A DNA stretch of 32,542 nt from an uncultured Collinsella sp. (GTDB lineage: Bacteria; Actinomycetota; Coriobacteriia; Coriobacteriales; Coriobacteriaceae), in the NCBI GenBank assembly GCA_958350755.1, contig CATWID010000016.1, positions 1 through 32,542 on the forward strand, written 5' to 3'. A program made the translations under genes and the position numbers. Shown piece by piece: positions 25,280-32,542 of this stretch (the first letter of the stretch is position 1; each line of letters starts with the position of its first letter). Under the pieces are notes generated by a model. That model had not been told where the DNA came from, did not search any database, and worked only from the letters and a program-made list of their open reading frames with translations.

Positions 25280-25993
25280 CTACAGCCCGTATTTCACGAC
25301 GACGCGGTTGATGCGGCGACACCAGGGCTTGTACAGAGCGGCCAAGAACACGCAGGTCGCGAGGCCATGCGTGATGTCGAACGGCACCGCCGTAGCAAGA
25401 CGCGCTATGGCGCCCGCCCACGTGAGCGGTTGAACAAAACCGATGATGTCATACGCGTTTATCACAACGCCGTAGAGCAAGCCCGAGGCAAAGCCGTACG
25501 CCATCAGCGCCGGCATGCGCACGGTTCCATCCGCACGGTCGAACGCGCCCGCATGCGCCAGCGCGCCGCCAACATAGCCAACCAGACCCCAGGCATACAT
25601 CTGCCACGGCGTCCACATGCCCTGTCCAAAAAAGAAATTGCTGGTCAGCGCCGCCAGCGCGCCAACCATAAAACCATTGCGGCGACCAAGCGTCGCCCCC
25701 GCGATAATGGCGATGGCGCTCACCGGTTTAAAGTCGGGAATGGGGCCAAACAAGATACGCCCCGCCGCGGCCAACGCCGCCAGCACCAGCGTGGGCATGA
25801 TCTGGCGCAGGCCCGGACGTGATGTCTCATAGCCCGCAAAGAACAGTGCGAGCACGAGCGCCACTACAACCAGCATGGCAAGCGCCGCCTGCTCAATGCC
25901 CACCAGCAACGCCGCAGTCATCACTGCCGGCACCGCCAGCAGCAGCGGGATCTCCAGTTTTGCAAGCAAGCGCGAGAAACGACAGTCCGTCAT
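25280..25993 (-). CDS. ECF transporter S component (substrate-binding membrane subunit)
   Basis: This 237-residue integral membrane protein has about six hydrophobic segments. Between them lies the conserved-looking stretch GRILFGPIPDFKPVSAIAII...GFMVGALAALTSNFFFGQG and then WTPWQMYAWGLVGY, typical of ECF S components that bind vitamins or their precursors. The small-residue-rich helices that dock on EcfT are present. The substrate cannot be read from the sequence; a cobalamin-related or other vitamin substrate is only a guess. The ATG at 25993 lies 4 nt after the stop of the ATPase gene, so it is the third gene of a T-AA-S operon. The frame extends upstream to 26068 inside the ATPase gene, which is unlikely to be used. 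Confidence 0.85.
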   Translation of the reverse strand: MTDCRFSRLLAKLEIPLLLAVPAVMTAALLVGIEQAALAMLVVVALVLALFFAGYETSRPGLRQIMPTLVLAALAAAGRILFGPIPDFKPVSAIAIIAGATLGRRNGFMVGALAALTSNFFFGQGMWTPWQMYAWGLVGYVGGALAHAGAFDRADGTVRMPALMAYGFASGLLYGVVINAYDIIGFVQPLTWAGAIARLATAVPFDITHGLATCVFLAALYKPWCRRINRVVVKYGL

Positions 25994-25997
25994 CCCA

Positions 25998-27641
25998 TCA
26001 CGCCCTATAGAACACGTTGTCGGCAAAGAAGTCGGCCGGGGGCTCCATGCAGGCAATCTCGCCGTCAAACATCATGGCGACGTCGTCGGACACCTGCTCG
26101 GCAAAGTCTAAGTCGTGCGTGGCAATGACGACGGTGCCACCGGCCTTCGCATGGTCACGCAGGGCGCGGGCGATGATGCGGCGGCTCTCCAGGTCCAAGC
26201 CCTTCGTGGGCTCGTCAAGCAGCAGCAGCTCGGGGCCAATCAGCAGCAGCTTTGCCAGCGCGAGCAGCTGGCGCTGTCCGCCCGAGAGGTCGTAGGGGTG
26301 GCGCGTCTCCAGGCCGTCCAATCCCAGTTGCGCCGCACGCTCCCGCGCCAAGTTCTCGTCATATCCGCAGGTCGAGGCCCATTCCATCAGCTCATCGCGA
26401 ACCGTCTCGGCGACCAGCAGGGCCTTGGGATTCTGTGGCAGCAGCGCCGCCGAAGTCGTCCCACGCACTATGCGGCCACGCTGCAGCTTAGCCGTCTTGG
26501 CCAGCACCGAGAGCATCGTCGACTTGCCGCATCCGTTGCCGCCCACGATCGCATGCACCGCACCGGCCGAAAACGTCACGTCGAGCCCGCGCAGCACCCA
26601 ACCGCCAACGCGATCGTAGCGAAACCAGCCTTCCGACAGGGTGGTAGCCGACCCGCCGTGCATTTTTTGGAGTATTCTGCCTCCATCCGTACGCGGGAAG
26701 GCTTCCGAGCCGTTCTCGAGTGACGTTTGCGCCACAAATTCGGACGATTTGTCCAATTCCGAACTTTTTTTCGCGCTCGATACGTCCCCGAGCGGCTCCA
26801 GAGAGCCCAAATTGTCCTCACGCCTGCTGAATACTCCGTTTTTTGCACATCGGATGGCACCCCACCCCAACATGTCATCGGAAAACAGCGATTCTCGGCG
26901 TCCCAAAGAAGCCATATCTGCCACTTCGCGCACGCGACCGCCCTCCATCCGGTACGCACACGTCGCATACTCGAGCATCGGCCGCGGTTGATGCGTAGCC
27001 ACAACAACCGTGCAGCCCAGCTCACGGTTCACGCGAAACAGCGCGTGCAGAAAATTCTTCTCGGCAACGGGATCGAGCTGAGACGTGGGCTCGTCGAGCA
27101 GCAGCACACGCGGACGCAGCGCCAGGACGGCGGCAAGCGACAGCAGCTGCTTGCGGCCACCCGAAAGCGTATCGGTATCGCGATGAAGCCAATCCTCCAG
27201 ACCAAAGAAATAACTGGTCTCAGCAACACGGCGGCGCATCTCGTCGCGCGACACACCCAGATTCTCTAGGCCAAACGTCATCTCGTGCCACACGGTCTCG
27301 CACACAATCTGGTTCTCGGGATCCTGGAACACGTAGCCCATGCGCTCCGCAGACGCGCGCACGTCCATGTCGGCAACGCTCTCGCCCAGCACGCGCGCAT
27401 CGCCAGTGCGCTCGCCCGCCGGAGCGATCTCGGGCTTGAGCAACGACAGCAGCGTCGACTTACCCGATCCGGTACCGCCAACAAGCAGCGCAAATGCACC
27501 TTGGGGGACAGACCAGTCGAGCCCCTCGAGCACCGCAGCATCAGCCCCGGGGTAGGTAAAGCTCAGGCTCCGCACCTCAATCGCCGGCATATCCGGGTCG
27601 CACGCCGCGCCCGACACCGGGCCACTATCCAACCGAGCCAT
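25998..27641 (-). CDS. ECF transporter duplicated ATPase (EcfA-EcfA fusion)
   Basis: This 547-residue protein has two ABC ATPase domains in one chain, energising uptake with EcfT and an S component. Domain 1 (about 20-250): Walker A GGTGSGKST (55-63), Q-loop FQDPENQ, signature LSGGRKQ (159-165), Walker B VLLLDEPTSQLD, switch His in VVVATH. Domain 2 (about 335-530): GGNGCGKST (367-375), LPQNPK, LSGGQRQ (452-458), LLLLDEPTKGLD, VIATHD. Residues about 265-329, between the domains, are Ser/Glu/Lys-rich and are encoded by a palindromic element (26658-26848) of different base composition that keeps the frame open. The ATG at 27641 shares its A with the TGA of the upstream ecfT gene (TGATG), so the two are coupled. 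The S-component gene follows after 4 nt. Confidence 0.93.
   Translation of the reverse strand: MARLDSGPVSGAACDPDMPAIEVRSLSFTYPGADAAVLEGLDWSVPQGAFALLVGGTGSGKSTLLSLLKPEIAPAGERTGDARVLGESVADMDVRASAERMGYVFQDPENQIVCETVWHEMTFGLENLGVSRDEMRRRVAETSYFFGLEDWLHRDTDTLSGGRKQLLSLAAVLALRPRVLLLDEPTSQLDPVAEKNFLHALFRVNRELGCTVVVATHQPRPMLEYATCAYRMEGGRVREVADMASLGRRESLFSDDMLGWGAIRCAKNGVFSRREDNLGSLEPLGDVSSAKKSSELDKSSEFVAQTSLENGSEAFPRTDGGRILQKMHGGSATTLSEGWFRYDRVGGWVLRGLDVTFSAGAVHAIVGGNGCGKSTMLSVLAKTAKLQRGRIVRGTTSAALLPQNPKALLVAETVRDELMEWASTCGYDENLARERAAQLGLDGLETRHPYDLSGGQRQLLALAKLLLIGPELLLLDEPTKGLDLESRRIIARALRDHAKAGGTVVIATHDLDFAEQVSDDVAMMFDGEIACMEPPADFFADNVFYRA
26658..26848. repeat. In-frame palindromic element inside the ECF ATPase gene
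   Basis: The ends are inverted copies: GTGCAAAAAACGGAGTATTC read on the minus strand from 26848, and GTGCATTTTTTGGAGTATTC on the plus strand from 26658. Further inward, GGCT...GAGCCG, CTCG.G.GACGT and TTCGGA blocks also occur inverted, so the whole 191 bp folds as one imperfect hairpin. It encodes about 64 linker residues without a stop. Confidence 0.75.
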
Positions 27642-28540
27642 CAGCCGAACCTCTTCTCGTCAATCGCATGCAGCACGCAGGGCAGCACCATCCAGGCAGC
27701 GTACACGACATAGCCCAGCCACGGCGCGGGCACCGAAAGCTGCGGGTAAAACGAATACTGCGTTGTCGCGGTCCATGCCACCGCCACCGCGGCGGCACCA
27801 AACACTGCAAGTCCAACCAGCGCGGCAGCGTCGCCGCGCCCCAGCCGATACCGCGCATACGTCGTACGACGCGACGCAGCACCCCATCCGCGCGAGCGCA
27901 TGGCGTCCGCGCGCTCCAGCGAATCCTCCATGCCCCAGCCCATCAACACGCTCGATGCCCGCAGGCGCGAATGCACGGGGTCGGCCGGCGCGCGACCCGG
28001 CACATCAATCGCGTCCTGCACCGCCAGCACCGTGCGGCCGCGACGCAAAAACTGTGGGATAAGCCGCATGCACATCGAGATCATGAGCGCGATCACCGGC
28101 GCGGCGTTGCCCAAAAGCGCAAGCACCTTGTCGTAGCTAAGCATCGACGCCGCGGCCTCAAACCACAGCACGCTCGCCACAAACAACCCACCCATGCACA
28201 GGCCGTAAACCATGCTCTCTAGATACACCGCACGCATGCCAATACGGAACAGCTCCGTCGAACCCGAAGCACTAAACAGCGGGTTGACCAGCGAAATGAT
28301 CAAAATCACCGGCAGCTGCCAGCGAAGCGCGCCCAACGTGCGGGCAGCCCCGCGCGTCGCAAATCCGTACGCCAACCCGCCCGCGAGCGACAGCGCGATC
28401 AGCACCGGTTGCATCGAGAACATGGTGAGCCCCAACGTCAGCACCGTGTAGAGCGCCGGCACCGCCGGATGCGACATCGAAAACGCCGCGACGGGCTCGT
28501 TGCCCGATTCCTCTCGCATGATATCCACGGGCACCCCCAT
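27641..28540 (-). CDS. ecfT: ECF transporter T component (EcfT)
   Basis: This protein of about 299 residues is the transmembrane coupling subunit of an ECF transporter. It has several hydrophobic segments (for example around VLTLGLTMFSMQPVLIALSL and VVYAAWMVLPCVLHAI). A long amphipathic cytoplasmic region contains the ADAMRSRGWG coupling motif, the family's Ala-Arg-Gly signature that contacts the ATPase groove. The start is uncertain: the frame begins with TTG at 28552, ATG at 28540 is chosen, and a GTG at 28534 has GAGGG at better spacing. It heads the T-AA-S operon, overlapping the ATPase gene by one base, and is divergent from glmU with a shared intergenic region of under 200 bp. Confidence 0.9.
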   Translation of the reverse strand: MGVPVDIMREESGNEPVAAFSMSHPAVPALYTVLTLGLTMFSMQPVLIALSLAGGLAYGFATRGAARTLGALRWQLPVILIISLVNPLFSASGSTELFRIGMRAVYLESMVYGLCMGGLFVASVLWFEAAASMLSYDKVLALLGNAAPVIALMISMCMRLIPQFLRRGRTVLAVQDAIDVPGRAPADPVHSRLRASSVLMGWGMEDSLERADAMRSRGWGAASRRTTYARYRLGRGDAAALVGLAVFGAAAVAVAWTATTQYSFYPQLSVPAPWLGYVVYAAWMVLPCVLHAIDEKRFG

Positions 28541-28724
28541 TCCCTCGCTCAAACGTCAACGCCGCAGCGCCGCCACCATACACAACCAGCGCAAACACCG
28601 CGTCAACGGCACCGACATCGGCGGCAATGCGTCAATCGTTACGCGCTCATCATATGCCTGCGGTATCATATTGCGCCGTGTATCGTTTCCAAACACACGT
28701 CTCTATAACGTAACAGGAGATCAC

Positions 28725-30137
28725 ATGGACGCAACCGCAATTATCCTCGCCGCCGGCGAGGGCACCCGCATGAAGTCGAACCACTGCAAGGTTTCGCACA
28801 AGATCCTGGGCAAGCCCATGGTTCAGTGGATCGTCGACGCCACCATCAAGGCCGGCTGCAGCCGCGTCGTGGTCGTCATCGGCAGCCACGCCGACGAGAT
28901 GCGCGCCCTCATCGACGGCGCCTACGCTAACAGCGCCACCAAGGTCGAGTGCGTCGAGCAGACCGAGCGCCTGGGCACCGGCCATGCCGTCAAGGTCGCG
29001 CTCGAGGCCTGCGGCATCACGCAAGGCCCCGTCATCGTACTCAACGGCGACCTGCCGCTCATCACCGCCGACACCGTCGCCAAGTTCGCGCAGACCGTCG
29101 CTACCGGAGAGCTCGCCTGCACCGTCATGACCATGACCCCGCCCGACCCCTTCGGCTACGGCCGCATCAAGCTGGGCGCCGACGGCCAGATCGAGCGCAT
29201 CATCGAGCAGAAGGACTGCACGCCCGAGCAGGCCGCCACGCTGCTGGAGTGCAACGCCGGCTGCTACGCCTTCGACGGCGCGCAGCTTGCCGCCCACATT
29301 AATGAGATCGGCAACGACAACGCGCAGTCCGAGTACTATCTGCCCGACATGCTCGAAATCCTCAAGGGTCACGGCCAGGCGGTCTCCATCTTCCACTGTG
29401 ACGACTACCGCGACGGCCTGGGCGTCAACAGCCGCATCCAGCTCGCGCAGCTCACCGCCATCGCGCGCGACCGCATCAACGAGCACTGGATGGCCGAGGG
29501 CGTTACCTTCATCGACCCCACGCAGGCCTGGATCGGCCCCGATGCTACCATCGGCCGCGACACCGTCGTGTGGCCGCAGACGCATCTGATCGGCCACGTC
29601 ACCGTGGGCGAGGAGTGCCAGCTCGGCCCCAACAGTCGCCTCACCGACACCACCGTCGGCAGCGGCTGCGTCATCGATGAGACCATCGCCATCGAGTCCG
29701 TCATCGAGAACGGCGTCGACTGCGGCCCGCGCGCCTACCTGCGCCCGGGCACCCACATGCTCGACGGCTCCAAAGCCGGCACGCACGTGGAGATCAAGAA
29801 GTCCACGATCGGCGAGGGCTCCAAGGTGCCGCACCTGTCCTACATCGGCGACACCACCATGGGCTCCGGCGTCAACGTGGGCGCGGGCTCCATCACCTGC
29901 AACTACGACGGCGTTCACAAGCACAAGACCGTCATCGGAAAGGACGCCTTCATCGGCTCCGACACCATGATGGTCGCGCCCGCTCAGATCGGCGACGGTG
30001 CACTCGTGGCCGCCGGCTCCGTCATCACCGAGCCGGTCCCGGCAGACGCGCTCGGTCTGGGCCGCGCCCGTCAGGTAAATATTGAGGGCTGGGCTGCCGA
30101 TTATCGCCGCCGCCTGCACGAGGACGACGAGGTATAA
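28725..30137 (+). CDS. glmU: Bifunctional UDP-GlcNAc pyrophosphorylase / glucosamine-1-P acetyltransferase
   Basis: This 470-residue enzyme makes UDP-N-acetylglucosamine for peptidoglycan. The N-terminal uridylyltransferase domain shows LAAGEGTRMKS (8-18), the conserved Lys in KVSHKILGKP, ERLGTGHAV and NGDLPL. The linker is followed by a left-handed beta-helix acetyltransferase domain with hexapeptide repeats (IGPDATIGRDTVVW, VNVGAGSITCNYDG, AFIGSDTMMVAP). YLRPGT and SYIGDTTMGSGVN carry the acetyl-acceptor and CoA-site residues. AGGAGA 4 nt before the ATG fixes the start at 28725; the frame is open further upstream but runs into the divergent operon. Length is slightly above the usual 455-460. 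A terminator follows, and then prs, a common pairing in Gram-positives. Confidence 0.97.
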   Translation: MDATAIILAAGEGTRMKSNHCKVSHKILGKPMVQWIVDATIKAGCSRVVVVIGSHADEMRALIDGAYANSATKVECVEQTERLGTGHAVKVALEACGITQGPVIVLNGDLPLITADTVAKFAQTVATGELACTVMTMTPPDPFGYGRIKLGADGQIERIIEQKDCTPEQAATLLECNAGCYAFDGAQLAAHINEIGNDNAQSEYYLPDMLEILKGHGQAVSIFHCDDYRDGLGVNSRIQLAQLTAIARDRINEHWMAEGVTFIDPTQAWIGPDATIGRDTVVWPQTHLIGHVTVGEECQLGPNSRLTDTTVGSGCVIDETIAIESVIENGVDCGPRAYLRPGTHMLDGSKAGTHVEIKKSTIGEGSKVPHLSYIGDTTMGSGVNVGAGSITCNYDGVHKHKTVIGKDAFIGSDTMMVAPAQIGDGALVAAGSVITEPVPADALGLGRARQVNIEGWAADYRRRLHEDDEV

Positions 30138-30152
30138 CGTTTTACCAAGCAC

Positions 30153-30186
30153 AAAAGGAGCTGTTCCATGGGGACGGCTCCTTTTT
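30153..30186 (+). terminator. Rho-independent terminator of glmU
   Basis: AAAAGGAGC and GCTCCTTTTT pair around a 15-nt loop, 16 nt after the glmU stop, followed by a T-run. Confidence 0.8.
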
Positions 30187-30329
30187 CTATCGTGACCTGC
30201 GCGACCGGATGAGTGGTCGGTTCGTGTCCGTTGACGGTAAAGACGTTATCAAGACCCGATCAACCCCGCCGCACGGTTACAATGCAACAAGGCATCTATA
30301 TGGCATTCGATGTATAAAGGAGAAGGGTA

Positions 30330-31316
30330 ATGCCGATTAATGATCCCGAGAAGTCGGAGAATATGCGCAAGTCCATCCGCGTGTATTCCGGTTCCTCCAA
30401 CCGTCCCCTCGCTCAGAAGATTGCTGAGTACCTTGGGGTCGAGCTTTCGGGCCTTACGCTAAAGCAGTTCGCCAATGGTGAGATTTACGCCCGCTACGAC
30501 GAGACCGTCCGCGGCGCCGACGTCTTCCTGATTCAGTCCGTGGCCGGCGGCAACGTCAACGACATGCTCATGGAGCTGCTCATCGCCACCGACGCTGCCA
30601 AGCGCGCATCCGCCCGCTCCATCACCGCCGTTATCACCCACTACGGCTATGCCCGCCAGGACCGCAAGGCCGGCCCGCGCGAGCCCATCACCGCCCGCCT
30701 CGTCGCCAACCTGCTCGAGCGCGCCGGCGTCAACCGCATCATCACCCTCGACCTGCACCAGGGCCAGATCCAGGGCTTCTTCGATATCCCGGTTAACCAC
30801 CTGTCCGCACTGCCGCTGTTTGGCCAGTACTACAACGACATGCACTTCGACACCGACAACCTGGTTGTCGTCTCCCCCGATGTGGGCCGCGCCAAGGCCG
30901 CCAAGAAGCTGTCCGACATGCTCGGCTGCGACCTGGCCATCGCCCACAAGGGCCGTCCGCGCCACAACGCCGCCGAGGTCATGGGCATCATCGGTGACAT
31001 CAAGGGCAAGACCTGCATCATCAATGACGACATGATCGACACCGCTGGCACCCTGTGCGCCAACGTCAAGGAGCTCAAGGCCATGGGCGCCGGCGACATC
31101 TACGTGTGCGCCACCCACGGCATCTTCTCCGGCCCGGCCATCGAGCGCCTGAACGACGCCCCCATCGTCGAGTGCGTCGTCACCGACGCCATCCCCGTCG
31201 AGGTCGGCGGCAAGATCAAGACCATCTCGGTCGCCGAGGAGTTCGCTCAGGCCATTTCCGCCGTTTACCACGAGGAGCCCGTCTCCACGCTCGTCGGCGG
31301 CGACTTCGCGCTGTAA
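30330..31316 (+). CDS. prs: Ribose-phosphate pyrophosphokinase (PRPP synthetase)
   Basis: This 328-residue class I enzyme transfers pyrophosphate from ATP to ribose-5-phosphate, giving PRPP for nucleotide, His and Trp synthesis. Visible motifs: YSGSSNRPLAQKIAEYLGV, FANGEIYARYDETVRGADVF, the ATP-contact YGYARQDRKAGPREPI, the metal/substrate segment DLHQGQIQGFFDIPVNHL, VVSPDVGRAKAAKK (flexible loop) and the PRPP-binding DDMIDTAGTL. AAAGGAG lies before the ATG at 30330. The first dozen residues (MPINDPEKSENM) precede the usual start of homology, so the downstream ATG at residue 12 is an alternative start, but it lacks a good ribosome site. It is the second housekeeping gene after glmU, separated from it by a terminator and so probably transcribed from its own promoter. 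Confidence 0.97.
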   Translation: MPINDPEKSENMRKSIRVYSGSSNRPLAQKIAEYLGVELSGLTLKQFANGEIYARYDETVRGADVFLIQSVAGGNVNDMLMELLIATDAAKRASARSITAVITHYGYARQDRKAGPREPITARLVANLLERAGVNRIITLDLHQGQIQGFFDIPVNHLSALPLFGQYYNDMHFDTDNLVVVSPDVGRAKAAKKLSDMLGCDLAIAHKGRPRHNAAEVMGIIGDIKGKTCIINDDMIDTAGTLCANVKELKAMGAGDIYVCATHGIFSGPAIERLNDAPIVECVVTDAIPVEVGGKIKTISVAEEFAQAISAVYHEEPVSTLVGGDFAL

Positions 31317-31348
31317 TCCAACGCACATCGCATCATCTTTGATGTTTC

Positions 31349-31383
31349 AAGGGGGGTCGGAAGTTCGCTTCCGACCCCCCTTT
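31349..31383 (+). terminator. Rho-independent terminator of prs
   Basis: AAGGGGGGTCGGAAG and CTTCCGACCCCCCTTT form a near-perfect 15-bp stem with a tiny loop, 33 nt after the prs stop codon. Confidence 0.88.
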
Positions 31384-31404
31384 CTATTCCTCGCCAACCC
31401 GCCT

Positions 31405-31608
31405 TGGACAGTTAGTTCAAATTTGTATTTTTCTGAGCGCTCACACGGGTCACTTGATACGCCAAAAGCCCTCTTGTCGGCATAATATTGGCCAATCTCT
31501 CTTCTAGCGGACGTCTTCACTATGTCATTTGCTCCATTTTGCCCACTGAACCCTTCAGCAATGGCAAAATGCCCCGGTCGTTTTATACAAATCTGAACTA
31601 ACTGTCCA
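31405..31608. mobile_element. MITE-like element C with 23-bp terminal inverted repeats
   Basis: TGGACAGTTAGTTCAAATTT... at 31405-31427 is inverted at 31586-31608 with one mismatch. A nested inverted repeat CATTTTGCC / GGCAAAATG lies near 31541-31573. No convincing gene is inside; a minus-strand frame crosses the whole element and the prs terminator and is judged fortuitous. The rest of the 456-bp gap (31609-31772) shows nothing recognisable. Confidence 0.7.
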
Positions 31609-31772
31609 GCACCCATCTCGGTCCATACCTTCAAGGCCAAACCAACGCCCCGCGCTCCGTTTTTCAAGGCCCCTCGCACAATCGCGCTACCGTCCGCGGC
31701 ACACGACGCTCCTTTGAGCGAAAAGAACGGCACAGCCATATCATTTCGCCAACGGCTGAGTACTTTATAGCT

Positions 31773-32542
31773 ATGACCGCCGTGATCTCACATTTCTCCG
31801 CCCTCCGCGCAATTCGCCGCGCTCGACGGGCGTACTCTGCGCTTCCCTGGAGCGCCATCAACGCCGAACAACAAGCACAAGCCCTTGCGGGCTGCGTTCC
31901 CAATAAAGACGCCATAGACTTTGCGGCTCTTTCGATGCTTGATGCCTGGAACGAAGACGACTCCGAGCGCTTAGACCTCCTTGTTGCGGATGGTAACAAC
32001 AGACGCCCCGACGAACGCCTTCTCCAGCACTCCATCACCGCCCCGCTTCCCGCAGGGGCAATCATGCACATCGAAGCCGACATCTACGCAACGTCTCCCG
32101 CCATGACAGCCATGTTGTACTCTAGGAATGAGCCCGTAGCCAAGGTCCTGATGCTTCTCATGGAGCTACTCGGCTCTTACTCCCTCCCGCCCGAGGCAAC
32201 CTATCCCATCGCCCATGACGACACGTGGCCCAAGGCCGATAGCTTCAAAGTGCTGGACGATCTTGATTGCCAGGGCGACCAACCGGCAGCCGAAAAACAA
32301 AACGAAACCCGCTACGAGCAGGCACACTACAAATGCGAGCCTGCTACAACCATAAAAGAGCTCGAGGCAGTCGCACAGTTTGCCAAAAGCAGCTCCTACG
32401 CCTCGTTTCGCACGGCCGTCAGGCTCGCCCGAGCCGGATCCGCATCCCCAGCGGAATCCTTAATGTTCGCCGTCCTAGGCGCACCCATGCGTTTTGGCGG
32501 ATTCGGATGTTGCAGCCTGCCCATGGGAGGTCTGCTGCTCAA
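31773..32542 (+). CDS. Hypothetical protein, C-terminus outside window
   Basis: An open frame from ATG 31773 runs to the right edge (256 complete codons). It begins MTAVISHFSALRAIRRARRA, then LPWSAINAEQQAQALAGC, reminiscent of the N-terminal ISH-x-x-AL element found in some AbiEi-like or DUF559-type proteins of Coriobacteriia. Later parts include HIEADIYATSPAMTAMLYSR and KVLMLLMELLGSYSLPPEA, an acidic linker, and TIKELEAVAQFAKSSSYASFRTAVRLARAGSASPAES. The last visible residues are Gly/Met/Cys-rich (FGGFGCCSLPMGGLLL). No signal peptide or membrane segment is seen. No good ribosome site precedes the ATG, and the frame is open upstream, so the start is uncertain. The family assignment is a weak inference from the first 20 residues; if it holds, a nuclease domain would lie beyond the window. 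Confidence 0.7.
   Translation, partial: MTAVISHFSALRAIRRARRAYSALPWSAINAEQQAQALAGCVPNKDAIDFAALSMLDAWNEDDSERLDLLVADGNNRRPDERLLQHSITAPLPAGAIMHIEADIYATSPAMTAMLYSRNEPVAKVLMLLMELLGSYSLPPEATYPIAHDDTWPKADSFKVLDDLDCQGDQPAAEKQNETRYEQAHYKCEPATTIKELEAVAQFAKSSSYASFRTAVRLARAGSASPAESLMFAVLGAPMRFGGFGCCSLPMGGLLL

Noticed and set aside
31347..31739. A 130-codon minus-strand frame downstream of prs
   Set aside because: It runs through the prs terminator hairpin and the whole of inverted-repeat element C, has no ribosome site, and its composition follows the repeats, so it is likely fortuitous.

Overview
The window reads as a moderately high-GC Gram-positive chromosome, most likely a gut Coriobacteriia close to Collinsella. 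This is an inference from codon use, the gene set (FolP-FolK fusion, ECF transporter modules, DUF4143 ATPases, an anaerobe-type OYE/FAD/Fe-S oxidoreductase) and the many short palindromic repeats; no database search was possible.

Region 1 (1-13.7 kb, minus strand) is a surface locus. Three single-pass membrane proteins are packed together (TAA immediately followed by ATG, then a 14-nt gap). They are followed 39 nt later by one giant open frame of at least 3576 codons that leaves the window at base 1. The giant protein has an N-terminal export signal, an acidic Asp/Ala/Ser-rich linker and long tracts of GG-hh-G repeats typical of GLUG-type beta-helix adhesins. The four genes look like one operon building an exported fibre or adhesin.

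Region 2 (13.8-20.5 kb) holds two ATPases of the AAA_14/DUF4143 class, an old-yellow-enzyme-type flavoprotein, the initiator tRNA (with promoter and terminator) and type III pantothenate kinase. Each ATPase sits beside its own repeat family: five copies of a 12-mer at a 22-23 bp period, and three long palindromes bracketing the gene. A separate tandem array of three hairpins precedes the flavoprotein.

Region 3 (20.5-24.8 kb) is a cofactor cluster on the minus strand: sirtuin, FolP-FolK with a long Ala/Glu/Pro insertion, and a biotin-ligase-like protein whose ATG directly abuts the folP-folK stop codon. Exonuclease III is divergent from it.

Region 4 (24.8-28.6 kb) has two adjacent MITE-like inverted-repeat elements, then an ECF vitamin-type transporter operon (EcfT, fused EcfA-EcfA, S component). 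The fused ATPase gene carries an in-frame palindromic insertion between its two ATPase domains.

Region 5 (28.7-32.5 kb, plus strand) is housekeeping: glmU and prs, each with its own terminator, then another inverted-repeat element and the start of an unrecognised protein that runs off the right edge.

The most unusual content is the number of distinct short palindromic or iterated repeat families (at least seven), two of them tied to DUF4143 ATPases and one living inside a coding sequence, plus the giant adhesin operon.
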